64,000 nucleotides of DNA. It comes from Spinacia oleracea. Taxonomy: Eukaryota > Streptophyta > Magnoliopsida > Caryophyllales > Amaranthaceae. The position numbers and the translations under genes are program-made. The notes beneath the pieces were generated by a model that was not told the origin of the DNA, made no database searches, and worked only from the letters and a program-made list of their open reading frames with translations. The stretch lies in assembly GCF_020520425.1 (NCBI RefSeq), contig NC_079492.1, forward strand, positions 115,231,157 to 115,295,156. The letters run 5' to 3'. This document shows positions 34,591 to 46,918 of the stretch, piece by piece (positions within the stretch are counted from its first letter, which is position 1; every line of letters starts with the position of its first letter).

Positions 34591-36841
34591 GACAAGTGTG
34601 CATTTCCTAATTCCTTTGTCGCTCGATGCTTGCTCTTGAACATAAGGTAAGAGTTGTCATCCTTATTATGTCCAGAGGTGTTCCTCGGTTTCAGAGTTCA
34701 ACTGATCAAATAAACAGATAATCATAGCCTATGATTCATCCGAGCACGGCCATGCATTTCACAGTTTCTAGCTCTCCGAGTGGCCTTGTACAACTTTTAA
34801 GCATCTCATCCCGATTTATGGGAAGACAATCCCAATCTTGCGATCTTGAGATTAGACTTCGTTTGATAGGTGATTACCTGAGCGTTGCCTTTATAGCCTC
34901 CTTTTACGGTGCGACGGTTGGTCAACGTCAAAGCAACCAGTTCTCAAACAAGTAATCTCAAATCACTCAGGTATTGAGGATTTAGTGTCTAATAATTTTA
35001 ATGAAATTTACTTATGACAGATTTTCATCTCTTACAGTAAAGTTTCATAGGTCTTGTCCGATACTAGTCTTCCCAAAGTAAGTATCTATGCAAATGATTA
35101 TGACATTGCCATGTCCATATAGTTCAAGAAAAAGAACTACTAGTCATCTTGCATTCTAGTCGTCTAACGTTTTCTATGCGTCCAATTTTATAGGAAACTC
35201 CGACTAGGGACCATTTTCAACCTTTGACATTCAAGTTCACTTGATAGACATTTCTTAGTCACAGGACTGGTCCTGACAGTCTATCTTGAATATATCGTCA
35301 AATTGAAGGGACTCATCATTTAATACTAAACCAAGATTAAATGGAATATGAAAATTCATTTCATATATGATAAATGTTCAACCCCAATGTTTTACCACCA
35401 TGGGCCTCAAACCCATCTTCTAAAACAGTTCATGGAATTCAAAGCTATGCTTGATTTCCAGTGCTACAATGTGAGTGTTGTTTCTCACTTGTTGCATAGG
35501 TTTAGTTATCATGCTTTGCTGGTCTTAATATCCTTTTCATCGAATAATATTCGAGATAGGATGATAAGATCTTTTGAGTTTGTTTATTATGTGATCTAGT
35601 CTTTCTTACTTCGATAGTGGTTCTACGCATTTTTCAATGAAGAATCATTAAGTCAGCAGACATGTGATCTACCTAAGTTCAATGAAGAACTCATTAATAC
35701 AAACAACTCTGTTTTATTGCTTCTTAGGCAATAAGTACTTCTACTTCAACTGTATAGGTTGCTAGTGATGCTTTGTTTGGATTTACTTATCCAAGCAGTT
35801 CACAGATATGCGGAAGACTTTCCAACTATATCTTAGAACTTAGAAATTTAATTTCCCACGCAACAACTCATGGTTTCCAATCCATGTTGCCATTTCAAAA
35901 CACGATGCTCTATAGCTCGTCTTTGTCAATGGTTAAACTCCATAGGGTCTTGCTTGATTCTTTGCCAGTGTTTATGCGTGTAGCATCAATATTTAGCACA
36001 TCTTTATTTCCTTGAATTAAGAACTATTCCTATGTACCTTTTTAAGTACCATAAGTATTCTTGATCTCAATCTAGTTGATCTTCACTTAGATCAATAGAG
36101 ATTGGTATATGTTCGTCATGCCTAAAGTCATACGATACATTTTTGGCGATCCTCATATTATATCATACATGATAAATTCTTTTGCAGAATAATCCTCAAT
36201 TGAATTCTATTCATGTAACTTTAGCTCATTCAATTTCAGTAGATACTGAATCCAGCTAAATTCTTTGACATATAATATAGGTTAAGAATCTCACTTAGAT
36301 CCTTTGATGTTTTAACTTAGTAAATGCTTATACATAGTTCAAACATTCTTTACTTAGATTTATTCACATGGGTCGAATATCTCCAATGGAGTCTTTCGTG
36401 TTTGATTTAGTAAATGCCATTACTTAATCTAAAACATTAATATAAGATCTTTGTAAATAGATCTTAATACCCAGTATGTACTAAGTTTCGCCTTGGTCCA
36501 TCATTGATGAATAATTTCAAATCTAAGTCATTAGCATTTGAATGTTATTTCACAATAGAGAGATATGTGTGTGATACACATAGGACCAATTAAGTTTTAT
36601 GTACTCCCACTAAACTTCTTATATATCTATAAGAATCATGTACATTTTATGAAACTAAAATACTTATTAGCTTCACTAAAATATAGTTCTAATTCCCAAT
36701 TGCTTGCTTAAATCTGTACTTAGATTTCATAAGTTAGCATTCCTTTTCAAGCATTTATTTGGATCCACAAATCCTATGACATGCCATGTACATTGTTTTC
36801 TTCCAACATTTGATTGAGGAATACGTTTTGTCATCCAATTG

Positions 36842-37054
36842 TCATATGTACCAATATGCAATCATTGCTTGAGTTATAGACTTGAGCATTACGATTATGC
36901 ATGAGGTTTCAACACAATCCATGCCATGAATTTGCTTGTAACCTTTAGCAACTAATCTAGCTTTGTGTGTGAACACAATTCCATGTTTGATGGTTTTTAT
37001 CCTTAAAACAAACTTGCAACCAATAGGTGTGAAACTATTCTTGCAAATCAACAA
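36842..37054 (-). pseudogene. Copia reverse-transcriptase fragment
   Basis: About 70 residues containing IGCKFVLRIKT and HKARLVAKGYKQIHGMDC. This is the conserved N-terminal RT motif of Ty1/Copia polyproteins (K.IGCKWV.K.K...KARLVAKG). The flanking sequence does not continue the RT domain in an open frame, and no intact integrase, protease or gag frame was found. It supplies the family assignment and shows the interior is defective. Confidence 0.75.
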
Positions 37055-37228
37055 AATTTCAATTTTGTCATCAAAACATTGAGTATGTTTTATGGCCTCT
37101 AACCATTTAAAACATTTGAGTCTATATAAGGCCTCTAACCTTTTTAGGGAATCTGGGTTTCGTCATAGCTTTCTTACAGGTCACAAACTCATTAATCTAC
37201 ATGATAATAGTTTGACTGCAAGTTGTAG

Positions 37229-37336
37229 GTTTCTTCACTATCTAATAGAAGAATTGCATAGTTTCAGTGACCTGAACTCCATGTTTCTTCACTATCTAAT
37301 AGAAGAATCTCATAGTTTCAGTGACTTGAACTCTAT
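37229..37336. repeat. 54-bp tandem duplication within the Copia interior
   Basis: Copies start at 37229 and 37283, each GTTTCTTCACTATCTAATAG followed by AAGAAT...CATAGTTTCAGTGAC.TGAACTC. They differ at a few sites. Confidence 0.85.
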
Positions 37337-40300
37337 GCCTACAAGGGTATAGAACATCAAACAACAGAATGTCAATAGCCACTTAAAAGTCCTTTGAATA
37401 TTCTGTTCTCCTTGAAGCACTTGTAAAGTCTTCTAAGAGATGTCTATTCTTTAAAGCCACTTCTAAAGTCCTTAAAGAATACGTGTTCGGATTTTCTAAA
37501 GAACTTCGAAAAGCCTCCGGAATGTCCGTTTATGTTTGTTGTTCGCCTCGAAGACTTTCGAGGTCTATTTTCTCCCACTTGTCATTTTGGAAACGAATCT
37601 CCAAAAGGACATAATTTCGAGCAAACAAACATTATGTTCTCAAAAATTCGTGGTAGAAACAATACCCTTGTGTCTCATTTGAATAAATCACAATGAAACA
37701 TATATCTATACTTGGGCCTTAGTTTGTCGAATGACAAACACTAAGCTCCCACTGAGTTTTGCAACTCTCTAGAAATATTTTATGAAAAGTTATTCTGAAA
37801 TTACTTTTCAATAGCTTTGACGAATTTGGTTTAGTTTGGTGGCAGTTGAGCATTTTGTTTTAGAAATTATAGGAAAAGTCTTTATGATTCATCATTAATC
37901 GAATCAAGTACTAATTGACTTCGATTATTCCAACTAAGATATGCCATATCTTATGGACCTAGATTGTGAATTTTACTACACAATCATTGATGATATTCTT
38001 GATTTAAGTAATCATCAACATGATCTAACCTAGATCTTTATTATTTCTTACCAAGTGGGATTTATACTTCTGAATCTTTGAACTAGCCAAACAGATTCAA
38101 ACTTATATCACATTGAGTAAATAAATCTATATTCACTCAAATCTGTGTGAAATAATAAAGTCATAAAACCTTTCTTTAGCTTTGAACTCTATTGTCTAGG
38201 CGTTCTAACAATAGTTCATATCTTTTGTTACTTTCAACAAGTAAGACTAGTCGTCTTAAATTGATCTAGAAATCAATGAACTTTCAAAAGTCCATCAAAA
38301 TAGAGCTTTTGAATGTTAATTTGTTGATATGGTCTAAGCAACAATGCCAAAGATTAGTGGAACTCAAATCAAGGGGTTGATTTGAACCTAGTAAAGTTCT
38401 TTAAAGAGTTGTTTGTTTTAATCAAGCATATTGACTCAACCTATAATTGACCATTTCATTCAAATAAACAAACAAAAATTGTTTTTGTTTTTCTTGAATG
38501 TGAGTCTTTCTGTGTTTGAAGCAGAAATTTAGGTATGCTGATTATGGAACAAAATAGCCATTAAGTTCCAGCCTTTGAAAGGACTTAAAACAAACTAGAT
38601 GACCCTACAACTAATGTAGCATTGCCATGCTTCATTTCCCACTTGTAGGTCATTAGTGTATCCTAGCTTCCATCGTTTGAGTTATTACCGAAGTAAGAAC
38701 CTCAAGCGGTATATGATACCAAGGAAGTTTGATTGCTAGGTCACTTCTCTTTAAACATAAACTTATAGGTAGAAACGGAATCGTAAATTCCTTTCATTTG
38801 TTCCTCGTTTTCCTATTTCTTGTACCCTTTCTTATAGTCTTAAGAATTGATTTCTTTAGTGTTGACTTTTATACTTTGTTAGACATGTCCAATGTCACCA
38901 ACAAGGTTTTTACCATTTTAATTTATGTTGAATATTTTGCTTCAACTAGATGATCTTACCAGAAGCTTCTAAAGTTCTCTAAGCATCGATCTATTCGAAT
39001 GTCTAGGGACTAGACTCATTCGAGAATTAAATGGACAAAGATGTTTAGGTTGTTAACCATTGGTAAAGCTGAGCGTTTAAGCTCAATGCTTTATGATCTC
39101 AAAACTACAGTGTATTTTGAATTCACAAGCACCAATTGGTTTGCCATTCGATTTTGATACTCGAAAACAACCATAAAAGTCGCTATAAGAAACGTACATT
39201 TTAAATTGCTCATTTTCTCTCATTTCCGTGAATCGTTCTTGGATTCACTACCAATCGAGGAAATTTACTGTTACCTTTCTAAAAGGATTTATTGCAGTGC
39301 AAGATATTTAATTATAAACAATAATTAAAACATACATTGAAGCATGCAAAGTCTAAACATTTATCATGAATAATAACTTGAAAATTAAAGCAATCATGCA
39401 ACAAGTCATTAGCATTTTATTCGAGTTATGTGTTCCGGCAGGTGTGAATAAAATGATTCCAAGACCCTAAAACCATTGAAGAATTAAGCACAGTTTGTCG
39501 ACTCAATTCTAAAACATTTTAGGTAAGCAAAAGCCTTTTGCTAATAGTCTAGAAACTACTCTTGGTTGATAGGTACGTCTAAGAACTTATTAGGTAAACC
39601 TATCGATTTTGCCACGACATAAAAGGACTCCTTACTTATATCGTTGAGTTTCACCAAAACTAACATGTACTCACAATTATTTGTGTACCTTGCCCCTTTA
39701 GGACCAATAAGTAACACCTCGCTGAGCGAAAACTATTACTAGATTGATGTAAAGGATATCCAAGCAAGTGTATATTTTGGCATGGCACCTTATAACTCAA
39801 TTTTTAAGTTTGGAACTTAAGGCTCTTACTATGTTGGTTAGATTTGAAGTAAACTAAAATCCTTAATCATGCAACATAATCAAGCCGTAATCTCATGCAT
39901 ATTTAAGACATATTTAAAGCAATAAATAACTTAAAACATGCATAAGATAAATGTGATCTAGTATGGCCCGACTTCATCTTGAAGCTTTAACTTCAAAGTC
40001 CGTCTTGAAAATCTCCGTGGGAGGCACCATTTTCTTCAAATAGGATAAGCTATAATTAAAACTAATTACAACTATTTGATGGTACGCAGACCATATTTGA
40101 ATTGAAAAACAACTTTGGTACTTTAGACCAATTACATTCAAATTAATGGTACGCATACCATATTTTCTATCCTATTTGGGCCATACTAGTCACTTCATAA
40201 CCTGCAAAACAGTACATATACAATATATACCATTCACCCATTCATTATCATGAATGGCCCACATAGCTGGTTAGTAAAACACATTATGCATCACGTAAAC

Positions 40301-40739
40301 ATTTGCAGCAATTAATCAAGGGCACCAATAATCTACAAATTATTGAGTCCTTATTAATTCTAATCAAGTTGTTTTAACCTTAAGGTTTTGTAGACCTAAT
40401 CAAGAGTTTATGACTAAAAGGGGTCCCACTTAAACCAATAAATTCATATGCTTTACTAATTTTAACCATAAAAAATGTATTTCTAGTCTAACCGGAAACA
40501 TACAAATTTAATTAAAATTTAAAGCTCATATAAATTTATAATTGAATCCAAAAGTTTAATTTAATTTCAGTCGTATTTAAATTAATTCATGATTTTAATT
40601 TTAGTAAAATAATTAGAATAAATAAAATTTATTATAATTACAATATTCAAAATTAAAATCCAAGAAAATAATTTAAATTATTAATTTTAAAATTAATTAA
40701 AATTACGTAAACTGAAAATTTCAAATTAAAATTTTAAAA

Positions 40740-41400
40740 CGATCTAATCGCAACGCAACAACCCCACGCAACGTACGCCCATGGGCCACACGCACACAGC
40801 CATCGCTGGCCATGTGCGCGCAGCCCATTCGCTGCGTCGCATCGCTGCTGCTGCTTTCCCTCGCAAGGCATCACCCGAGCTGGTGCTCGCTGCGCGCGCC
40901 AGCATTCGATGCACGCGAGCCATCGCTCGCTGCGCTCGCTCGCCAGCGCTCGCTTCATGCGAGCCAGCGCTCGCTGCGCGCGCTCGCCAGCGCTCGCTTT
41001 ATGCGAGCCAGCGCTCGCTTTGTGCGGTTCATTGCTCGCTGCGCGCGCTCGCCAGCGCTTGCTGCGCGAGGCATCGACGCTGGGCGTAGCACTCGTGGCA
41101 CGCGAGCTTGCGCTCGCTGCGCGCGAGGCTCCGCACGCTTGCGCGAGGCAGTGCGCGCTGTGGCGCAGCTCGCTTGCTGCCCACACGCGACTGCTGTGCC
41201 TTGCTTTCGCCCTCGCCCATTCGTCCATTGCTCACAACCCACGACACAAGGCAGGGCTGCTGCCTTGTGCTCGTGCACCATGGCCTTCCTCATTGCATTC
41301 GTGCCGCATGGGCGACGAGCTCCCTTGCTCGTCGTCACATGCCCGCACTATACAACACCCCTTAAGGGTAACACGTAGCGTCCATTGCTTTGTGCGTGCA
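40740..41400. repeat. GC-rich, palindrome-rich block in the Copia interior
   Basis: About 660 bp of very GC-rich sequence within an otherwise strongly AT-rich interior. It is built of CAGCGCTCGCT / AGCGAGCGC words, with an imperfect repeat of about 43 bp at 40905-41075 (CGCTCGCTTTATGCGAGCCA). Frames are open on both strands and give Ala/Arg/Ser-rich strings; these are compositional artefacts. Confidence 0.75.
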
Positions 41401-42122
41401 AGTTATATTGGCGAATCGCATAAAATTTTAAAAATTTATATTTAAAATTAATGACAAATTAATAAATAATATTAATTTCATAATTTTAGGGCGAAAAATC
41501 GAAAATTTATTATTCAATTGATTTCCGATTAACATGGATTCAAGTCTAGGTCATAAAAATTTAAAATTTATCATAAATTTACAATTTTTATGGTGGTTTT
41601 TAATCATAGGTATCTAATTAAATTATAATTAATTATGAAAATCAAATTAATTCTAAATTATTCTAATTTTCAACAAATTAATCATAATTACAAATTAGAT
41701 TGCATAATTAACAAGGCTAGGCATTCAAACTTGTTAAACATATACAGTAGGTCAATCAAAAATTCAAGATTTATCAACAAGAATCGCAAATATTTAATTT
41801 AACATCTTAAATTTACGAAATTTTGCATTCGAAAAACTAAAACCTCCGAAAAGTCATAGTTAGGCTTCGAATTTGAGAATTCTGGGTTCGGCAGAAAAAT
41901 ACTCTTTTTGTCAAAATTTTAGAATGCCTTTTACATGCGGAATTGACACAAAAATCACTCGATTTGGATGAGTAACGAAGAAACTGTCGAAAAACTGCGT
42001 ACGTATAATTAAATAAACGCAATTTGCAATTAATTAACAATTACGAAAATTAATCACCCCTTCTAATTCTTGCAAATTTGCATTTAACCATGTTCATGCC
42101 ATTTAGATTATGAAAATAATAA

Positions 42123-42138
42123 GAGGCTCGTGATACCA
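42123..42138 (-). promoter_or_regulatory. Primer binding site of the nested Copia element
   Basis: TGGTATCACGAGCCTC on the minus strand, one base from the LTR. The TGGTATCA start is complementary to the 3' end of initiator-Met tRNA, as in most plant Copia elements. Confidence 0.8.
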
Positions 42139-42139
42139 C

Positions 42140-43530
42140 TGTTAGGTTATGATACATATGACAATTCATAAATCATGCGGAAAAACCATTAAGCCAGGAA
42201 AACATATTATTTACACATAATCATTTAGCATAGTTAAGATGCATACTCTTTGTTGCGTTCCTTCCCTAGCTGCGCCCGAACCGAACAAGAACAAGTCATT
42301 AGGACTCCAAGTGTCGTCCCTCCGTAGATAGTCCACAGCACGTCCGGATCCGCCTTAAGATTGACCAACTAGAATCGCCCTTAAGGTACTCTGAATTTTC
42401 GGCACTTTATAGGCAATTGTATGACTGAATTTTGCTCTCAAAAACTCACTTTGAATACTTGAATGCTCGATGTAAATATGTGACTCTAGGCACCTATTTA
42501 TAGAGTTATGGAAAAGGATTTGGAATCCTATTAGGATACTAATTTATTTAATTATAATCCTACTAGGACTCTAATTAAATAAACTAAATCTTTTAGGATT
42601 AGATTTAATCATATGACAAATCCCGGTAGCTTTAGGATTCGAGCAGCACACAAACACACACGCATAGCAGCCCACGAGGGGCGCCATGCGCGTGCGCGCA
42701 GCCCGCGTGCTCGCAGCCCACTGCCGCAAGCCCACACGCTGCCGTAGCCTTGGCGCGCGCTGGGCCTGCCTTGCGGTGGGCCTGGCGCAGCCTTGGCTGG
42801 TGCGTTTGTGGCGCGCTGGCTTGCTGGGCGATGGCCCGGCTTCGTGCTGGGCCTTCGTCTGGCAGGCCTCGTCCGATGCTAATTCGTACGATACGCTTCC
42901 GATTAATTTCCCGATTCCGGAATTCATTTCCGATACGAACAATATTCAACATTTCCGATTCCGGAATCAATTTCCGTTTCGAACAAATATTTAATGTTTC
43001 CGTTTCCGGAATTATTTTCCGATTCCGATAATATTTCCGATTCTGACAATATTTCCGTTTCCGGCAATATTTCCGATTCCGGCAATATTTCCATTTCCGA
43101 TAATATTTTCCGATACGTACCATGTTTCCGTTTCCGGCAACATCTACGACTTGGATAATATTTATATTTCCGATACGATCCATATTTCCGTTTCCGGCAA
43201 TATTATCGTTTCCGGAGTATTCATTTCTTGCCTGTGACGATCTCAGCTCCCACTGAAACCAAGATCCGTCGATTCCGAATATCCATAGATGGAGTATTTA
43301 ATGCCATTAAATACTTGATCCGTTTACGTACTATTTGTGTGACCCTACGGGTTCAGTCAAGAGTAAGCTGTAGATTAATATCATTAATTCCACTTGGACT
43401 GAAGCGGCCTCTAGCTAGGCATTCAGCTCACTTGATCTCACTGAATTATTAACTTGTTAATTAATACTGAACCGCATTTATTAGACTTAACATTGAATGC
43501 ATACTTGGACCAAGGGCATTATTTCCTTCA
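42140..43530 (-). repeat. 5' LTR of the nested Copia element
   Basis: 1391 bp, near-identical to 33176-34570. TATTTATA at 42495-42502 is the inverted TATA box. Transcription would start on the minus strand just below this and run into the interior. Confidence 0.95.
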
Positions 43531-46500
43531 TGGACCACTGCTCCTGGCATGTGTCCAAGTATGCAGCAGCATTTGGATCATGAGCAGTGATCTTCTCTAA
43601 TGATTTACCATACACATACTCATTGTGTGCATTTGCAGCTATCCAAAACAGTTTGAAGAAAGCATATCCACTAAATCCATTGTTTTTGCAATTCATGTAC
43701 AAGTGTTGGCAGCAAACTCTCCTAGTAGCTCTAGGAAAAGTATCTCTCACTGCCAAGTCAACTCCTACACAGAATATAAATAGGTTCATTTTAGGCCAAT
43801 CATATCTGTTGCAATATTAGAAAATTGAAACAAAAAAGGAGCAAAATGAACATATACCTTCATCCTGTCACTGATGAAGGTCCAATCATCTTTGTTGCAA
43901 CCCTCTTGCTCAAACATCTGCCTCAAGCATCTCATGAAATATGTCCAACTATCACAGCTCTCAGTGTCCACTATCCCATAAGCCAGAACAAATATTTCAT
44001 TGTTCCCATCAATGCCAACAGTTGTGAGTAGGATTCCCTTGTAAAACCCACTTAGATGAGCCCTATCTATTCCAATTATAGGCCTGCACCCCCTCAAAAA
44101 CCCCTTGACTTGAGCAGCAAAGGAGAAGAAATAAGCTCTGAACTTGGGGTTCACATCCCCACTTGTAGCACCCCATGAAATCAGTGCATAACTTCCTGGG
44201 TTTGTCTGTTTAATCATCTCAGCATACCTAGGAAGCAACTCATAAGATTCAGCCCAACCACCATGTATCTTCTCTACTGCCATACTCCTTACTTTGTACA
44301 ACAATCTCTTTTTAACCCTCATTTGAAATGTCTCCTGTGCATACCTTCTCAATGTCTCAACAAGAATTTCAGTGTTGGCCTCAATTAGACTCATCATGTT
44401 CTTACATAGCCACTCAGAGGTCACCACAGGGTTCTCCTCCAATCTCCCACAAGTTTTGTGGCACCCACTGATCCCCTTAATAGCCCAACTGACACTGTCA
44501 AACATCTTACTTGCATGTATCCTCCAGTCACAAGTTTCAATTGCACACACTGCAGTGTACCTCTTACTGTCAGCCCTCTCAACACTAAGTCCAAACCCCT
44601 CTTGTATGCAAAAACTCCTCAAAACATCTAGGAAAGTGGACTTGTCTGGAAAGATCAACCAAGGTTCTAATTTGATGGACCCATATGGTTGATGAGTCCA
44701 TATCTTTCCATTCTTGTAGGCCTTATCCATCTTACTAGAACCATCCAAACATTCCTCAAACAATAAGTCAGGCACATCATCTGTTATCACCTCAGCCTCC
44801 ACATCAGAGTCAACCCAATCATCAAGTTTATCCTCCTCTAGTTCAGAGTCTGGTTCAGATTCCTCCCAATCTGAATCCTCACTCTCCTCTTCTGAACCTA
44901 TATCCTCAACATCAGTGAACACCCTTGCACTCTTTGACCTCCCTGTACCCTTCCTACTTATGCCCTTCCCTTTGGATACCCAAGTTCCAGCTTTCTTGGC
45001 AGTCACTTTGTTCACCCTGAACCCTGTAGGTCTAGTTCTGCCCCCCTTCCTTTTAACAGCTTCAGGCTGATTCTGTGGTGGTGTTGAATGGGGTGGCTGA
45101 TCATTTTGGGTGTTCTGTGGTGGTGGGGAATGGGGTGACTGATCATTTTGGGTGTTCTGTGGTGGTGGGGAATGGGGTGGCTGATCATTTTGGGTGTTCT
45201 GTGGTGGTGGGGAATGGGTGGGGTGTGTTTGTGGTGATGGGTTGGGTTGCTGTGGTGGTGGGATGGGCTGCTGTGTTGTTGGGGTGGGTTGTTGTGCTGG
45301 TGGGATTGATTGTTCTGGAGTTGGGGTGGGTTGCTGTGGTGTTGAGGTGGGCTTTTTTGTTGTTGGGGTGGGTTTTTTTGCCTTTGGTTTGGCCTGTTTT
45401 TGAGTTGGGGTGGGTTGATGTGGTGTGGGAGCTGATGAAGAGGGTCTCCTCTTAGGGGTCAGTTTCTTGGCTTTAGGAACCTTAGGATCTTTTGGAGTAG
45501 TTGGCTTGACTTTGGCCTTTTGTTTTGGTTTAGGAGAAGTAGGTTTTTTGGAGGGTGAAGATTCTTGTGTGGGTTGTGGTTGAGAGGCTCCTGGAAACAC
45601 CTCATCAGCACCATCCTTGCTTATAATCCTCACATACTCAGTGCTTAAGTCCTCACAATCAACCACAGGCACCTCCACAGCTACTGTGTACTCCATTTGT
45701 TCCTGAAGTTCCCTTAAAATGTCCTCTCTCTCCCGTTTTTTCCTCATTTCCTCTTCCTCCTTTCTTTGAGCCCTAAGAAGTTCATCTTGTCTCTCTTTGA
45801 GCTTTCTCTCACTCTCCTTCCTATGATGCTCAATTGTGGCAACAACATTTCTAAACACCACTCCTGGTGTCTGTACCCTCAACCCATATTTCAGCAGTGT
45901 CCTTACCCCAATTCCATCCCCACATTAGCTTCATTGTCTTAACATCTACCAACTCAACTCTACCACAGGGAGACTCAATAAACAGGGCAAATGTACTAGG
46001 TAAAAACACATCCTGCCTAACAGATTCCTCAAAAATATCCAAAAACAACCTCAAAAGACGATACTTTTCCATGTCTGTAACTCTCACATCAAAGCTATGT
46101 GATCCATGATGCAATAACAACCACATTGCAGTCATCCTAAAGGGAAAATTTAAGAAAAAAAACATGAATTTCGATTCAACCAACAACAATTCATCAATAA
46201 ACAATCACAATCATGATCACAATGAAATTCAACAGGTCACAATCACAACTTACAACTAACCAAACAATTATTCACAACAAATCAAAGGAATAACTAACTT
46301 CTAACCAATCAATTAATCTCAACTGACAATTTCAAAAAATCACTGACAATTTCGCAAAACCCTAACCCTAATCAATTTCGCGAAAAAAATTGTACTTTAC
46401 AAGCAAAATAAATCAGCGAAGAAGGGATTATTACCTTGAAGTAGATAATCCAACTAGGAAAAGGGCCCTTGTTCGTCCACTGCACCCGAAGCTCTAAATC

Positions 46501-46918
46501 GCCTCCAAGTTCCCCCCTTTTTCTCGCGAATTCACCAAACGAACACCCACGAACTCGCCAAAAGAGAACGCAACAAATTTCACTAAATTCTTGAAGATCT
46601 ACCCAGAATTTTGTCAGTTACAGTAGAATTGACGAGGGTTGAAGAACAGGGGAGAGGAGAGAGAAAGAAGAGAAGTTGAGAAGTTTTTTTTTTTTTTTTG
46701 GAATTTCAGTCACAGTTGTTACCTAAATCGCGCCAAACAACAATTAAGGGCAAATTGGTAAAACATCACTAACGGCAAGCTAACGTCCGTTAAATCCAGG
46801 AGCATTTAATGAACAGTACGGAACTTTAGGGGTATTTTATGAATTTTGAAACGCGCAGGTGTATTTGGTGCATTATTGCAAACCTCAGGGGCATTTCATG
46901 AAAAAACCGTATTTAAAA

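Larger units (their letters stand above)
33176..43530 (-). mobile_element. Copia-type LTR retrotransposon nested in the MULE transposase exon
   Basis: Two LTRs (33176-34570 and 42140-43530) start TGTTAGG and end CCTTCA, flanked by TGGAC. A PBS (TGGTATCACGAGCCTC on minus, 42138-42123) lies one base inside the right LTR, so transcription runs on the minus strand and the right LTR is the 5' LTR. By eye the LTRs differ at about 15 positions plus a 4-bp indel in about 1390 bp, indicating a recent insertion. The 7.6-kb interior is badly decayed: the only convincing protein trace is a Copia reverse-transcriptase fragment (36842-37054). It probably moved with help from a related active element. Confidence 0.93.
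32322..46135 (-). pseudogene. mudrA-type MULE transposase, split by a Copia insertion
   Basis: Pieces in minus order: 46135-~45863 (N-terminal part, different frame), 45882-43858, 43764-43536, 33175-33057, 32971-32322. From 45882 the pieces join in frame over GT-AG introns to about 1000 residues. Order: Lys/Arg-rich coiled coil; Pro/Thr/Gln-rich linker (PPPQNTQND repeats); acidic region (SEEESEDSDWEESEPDSE); Mutator DNA-binding domain (CAIETCDWRIHASK...CHKTC); DDE transposase core (GCRPIIGIDRAHLSGFYKG, SDRMKG); SWIM zinc finger (CGCGKWQISGIPCKHA); CCHC knuckle (CGKCREFGHNSRTC). Both the first Asp (GID) and the Asp of SDR are present. Broken by the insertion after ...CQEQWS and by a frame conflict near 45862 that may instead be an intron. 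Family: nuclear cut-and-paste transposase. Confidence 0.9.
31337..46909. mobile_element. MULE (Mutator-like element) with TIRs and 9-bp TSD, interrupted by a Copia element
   Basis: The left end CGGCTTTTTCATGAAATGCC continues through GAGGTTTGCAATAATGCACC and AATACATCTGCGC. The right end is its inverted copy, matching over roughly 75-80 bp. TATTTAAAA is duplicated at 31328-31336 and 46910-46918, the 9-bp TSD of Mutator elements. Removing the nested element (33176-43530 plus one 5-bp TSD) leaves about 5.2 kb. That core holds two convergent genes: a mudrA-type transposase (-) and a GRF zinc-finger ORF (+). Apart from the insertion and one frame conflict, it looks like a recently autonomous element. 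Confidence 0.93.

Noticed and set aside
40734-41445. Several long Ala/Arg/Ser-rich frames on both strands
   Set aside because: Caused by the GC-rich palindromic block; frames overlap in all phases and none looks like a protein.
45075-45455. Plus-strand frame rich in VVG/GNG repeats
   Set aside because: Antisense of the Pro/Gln-rich linker of the MULE transposase.
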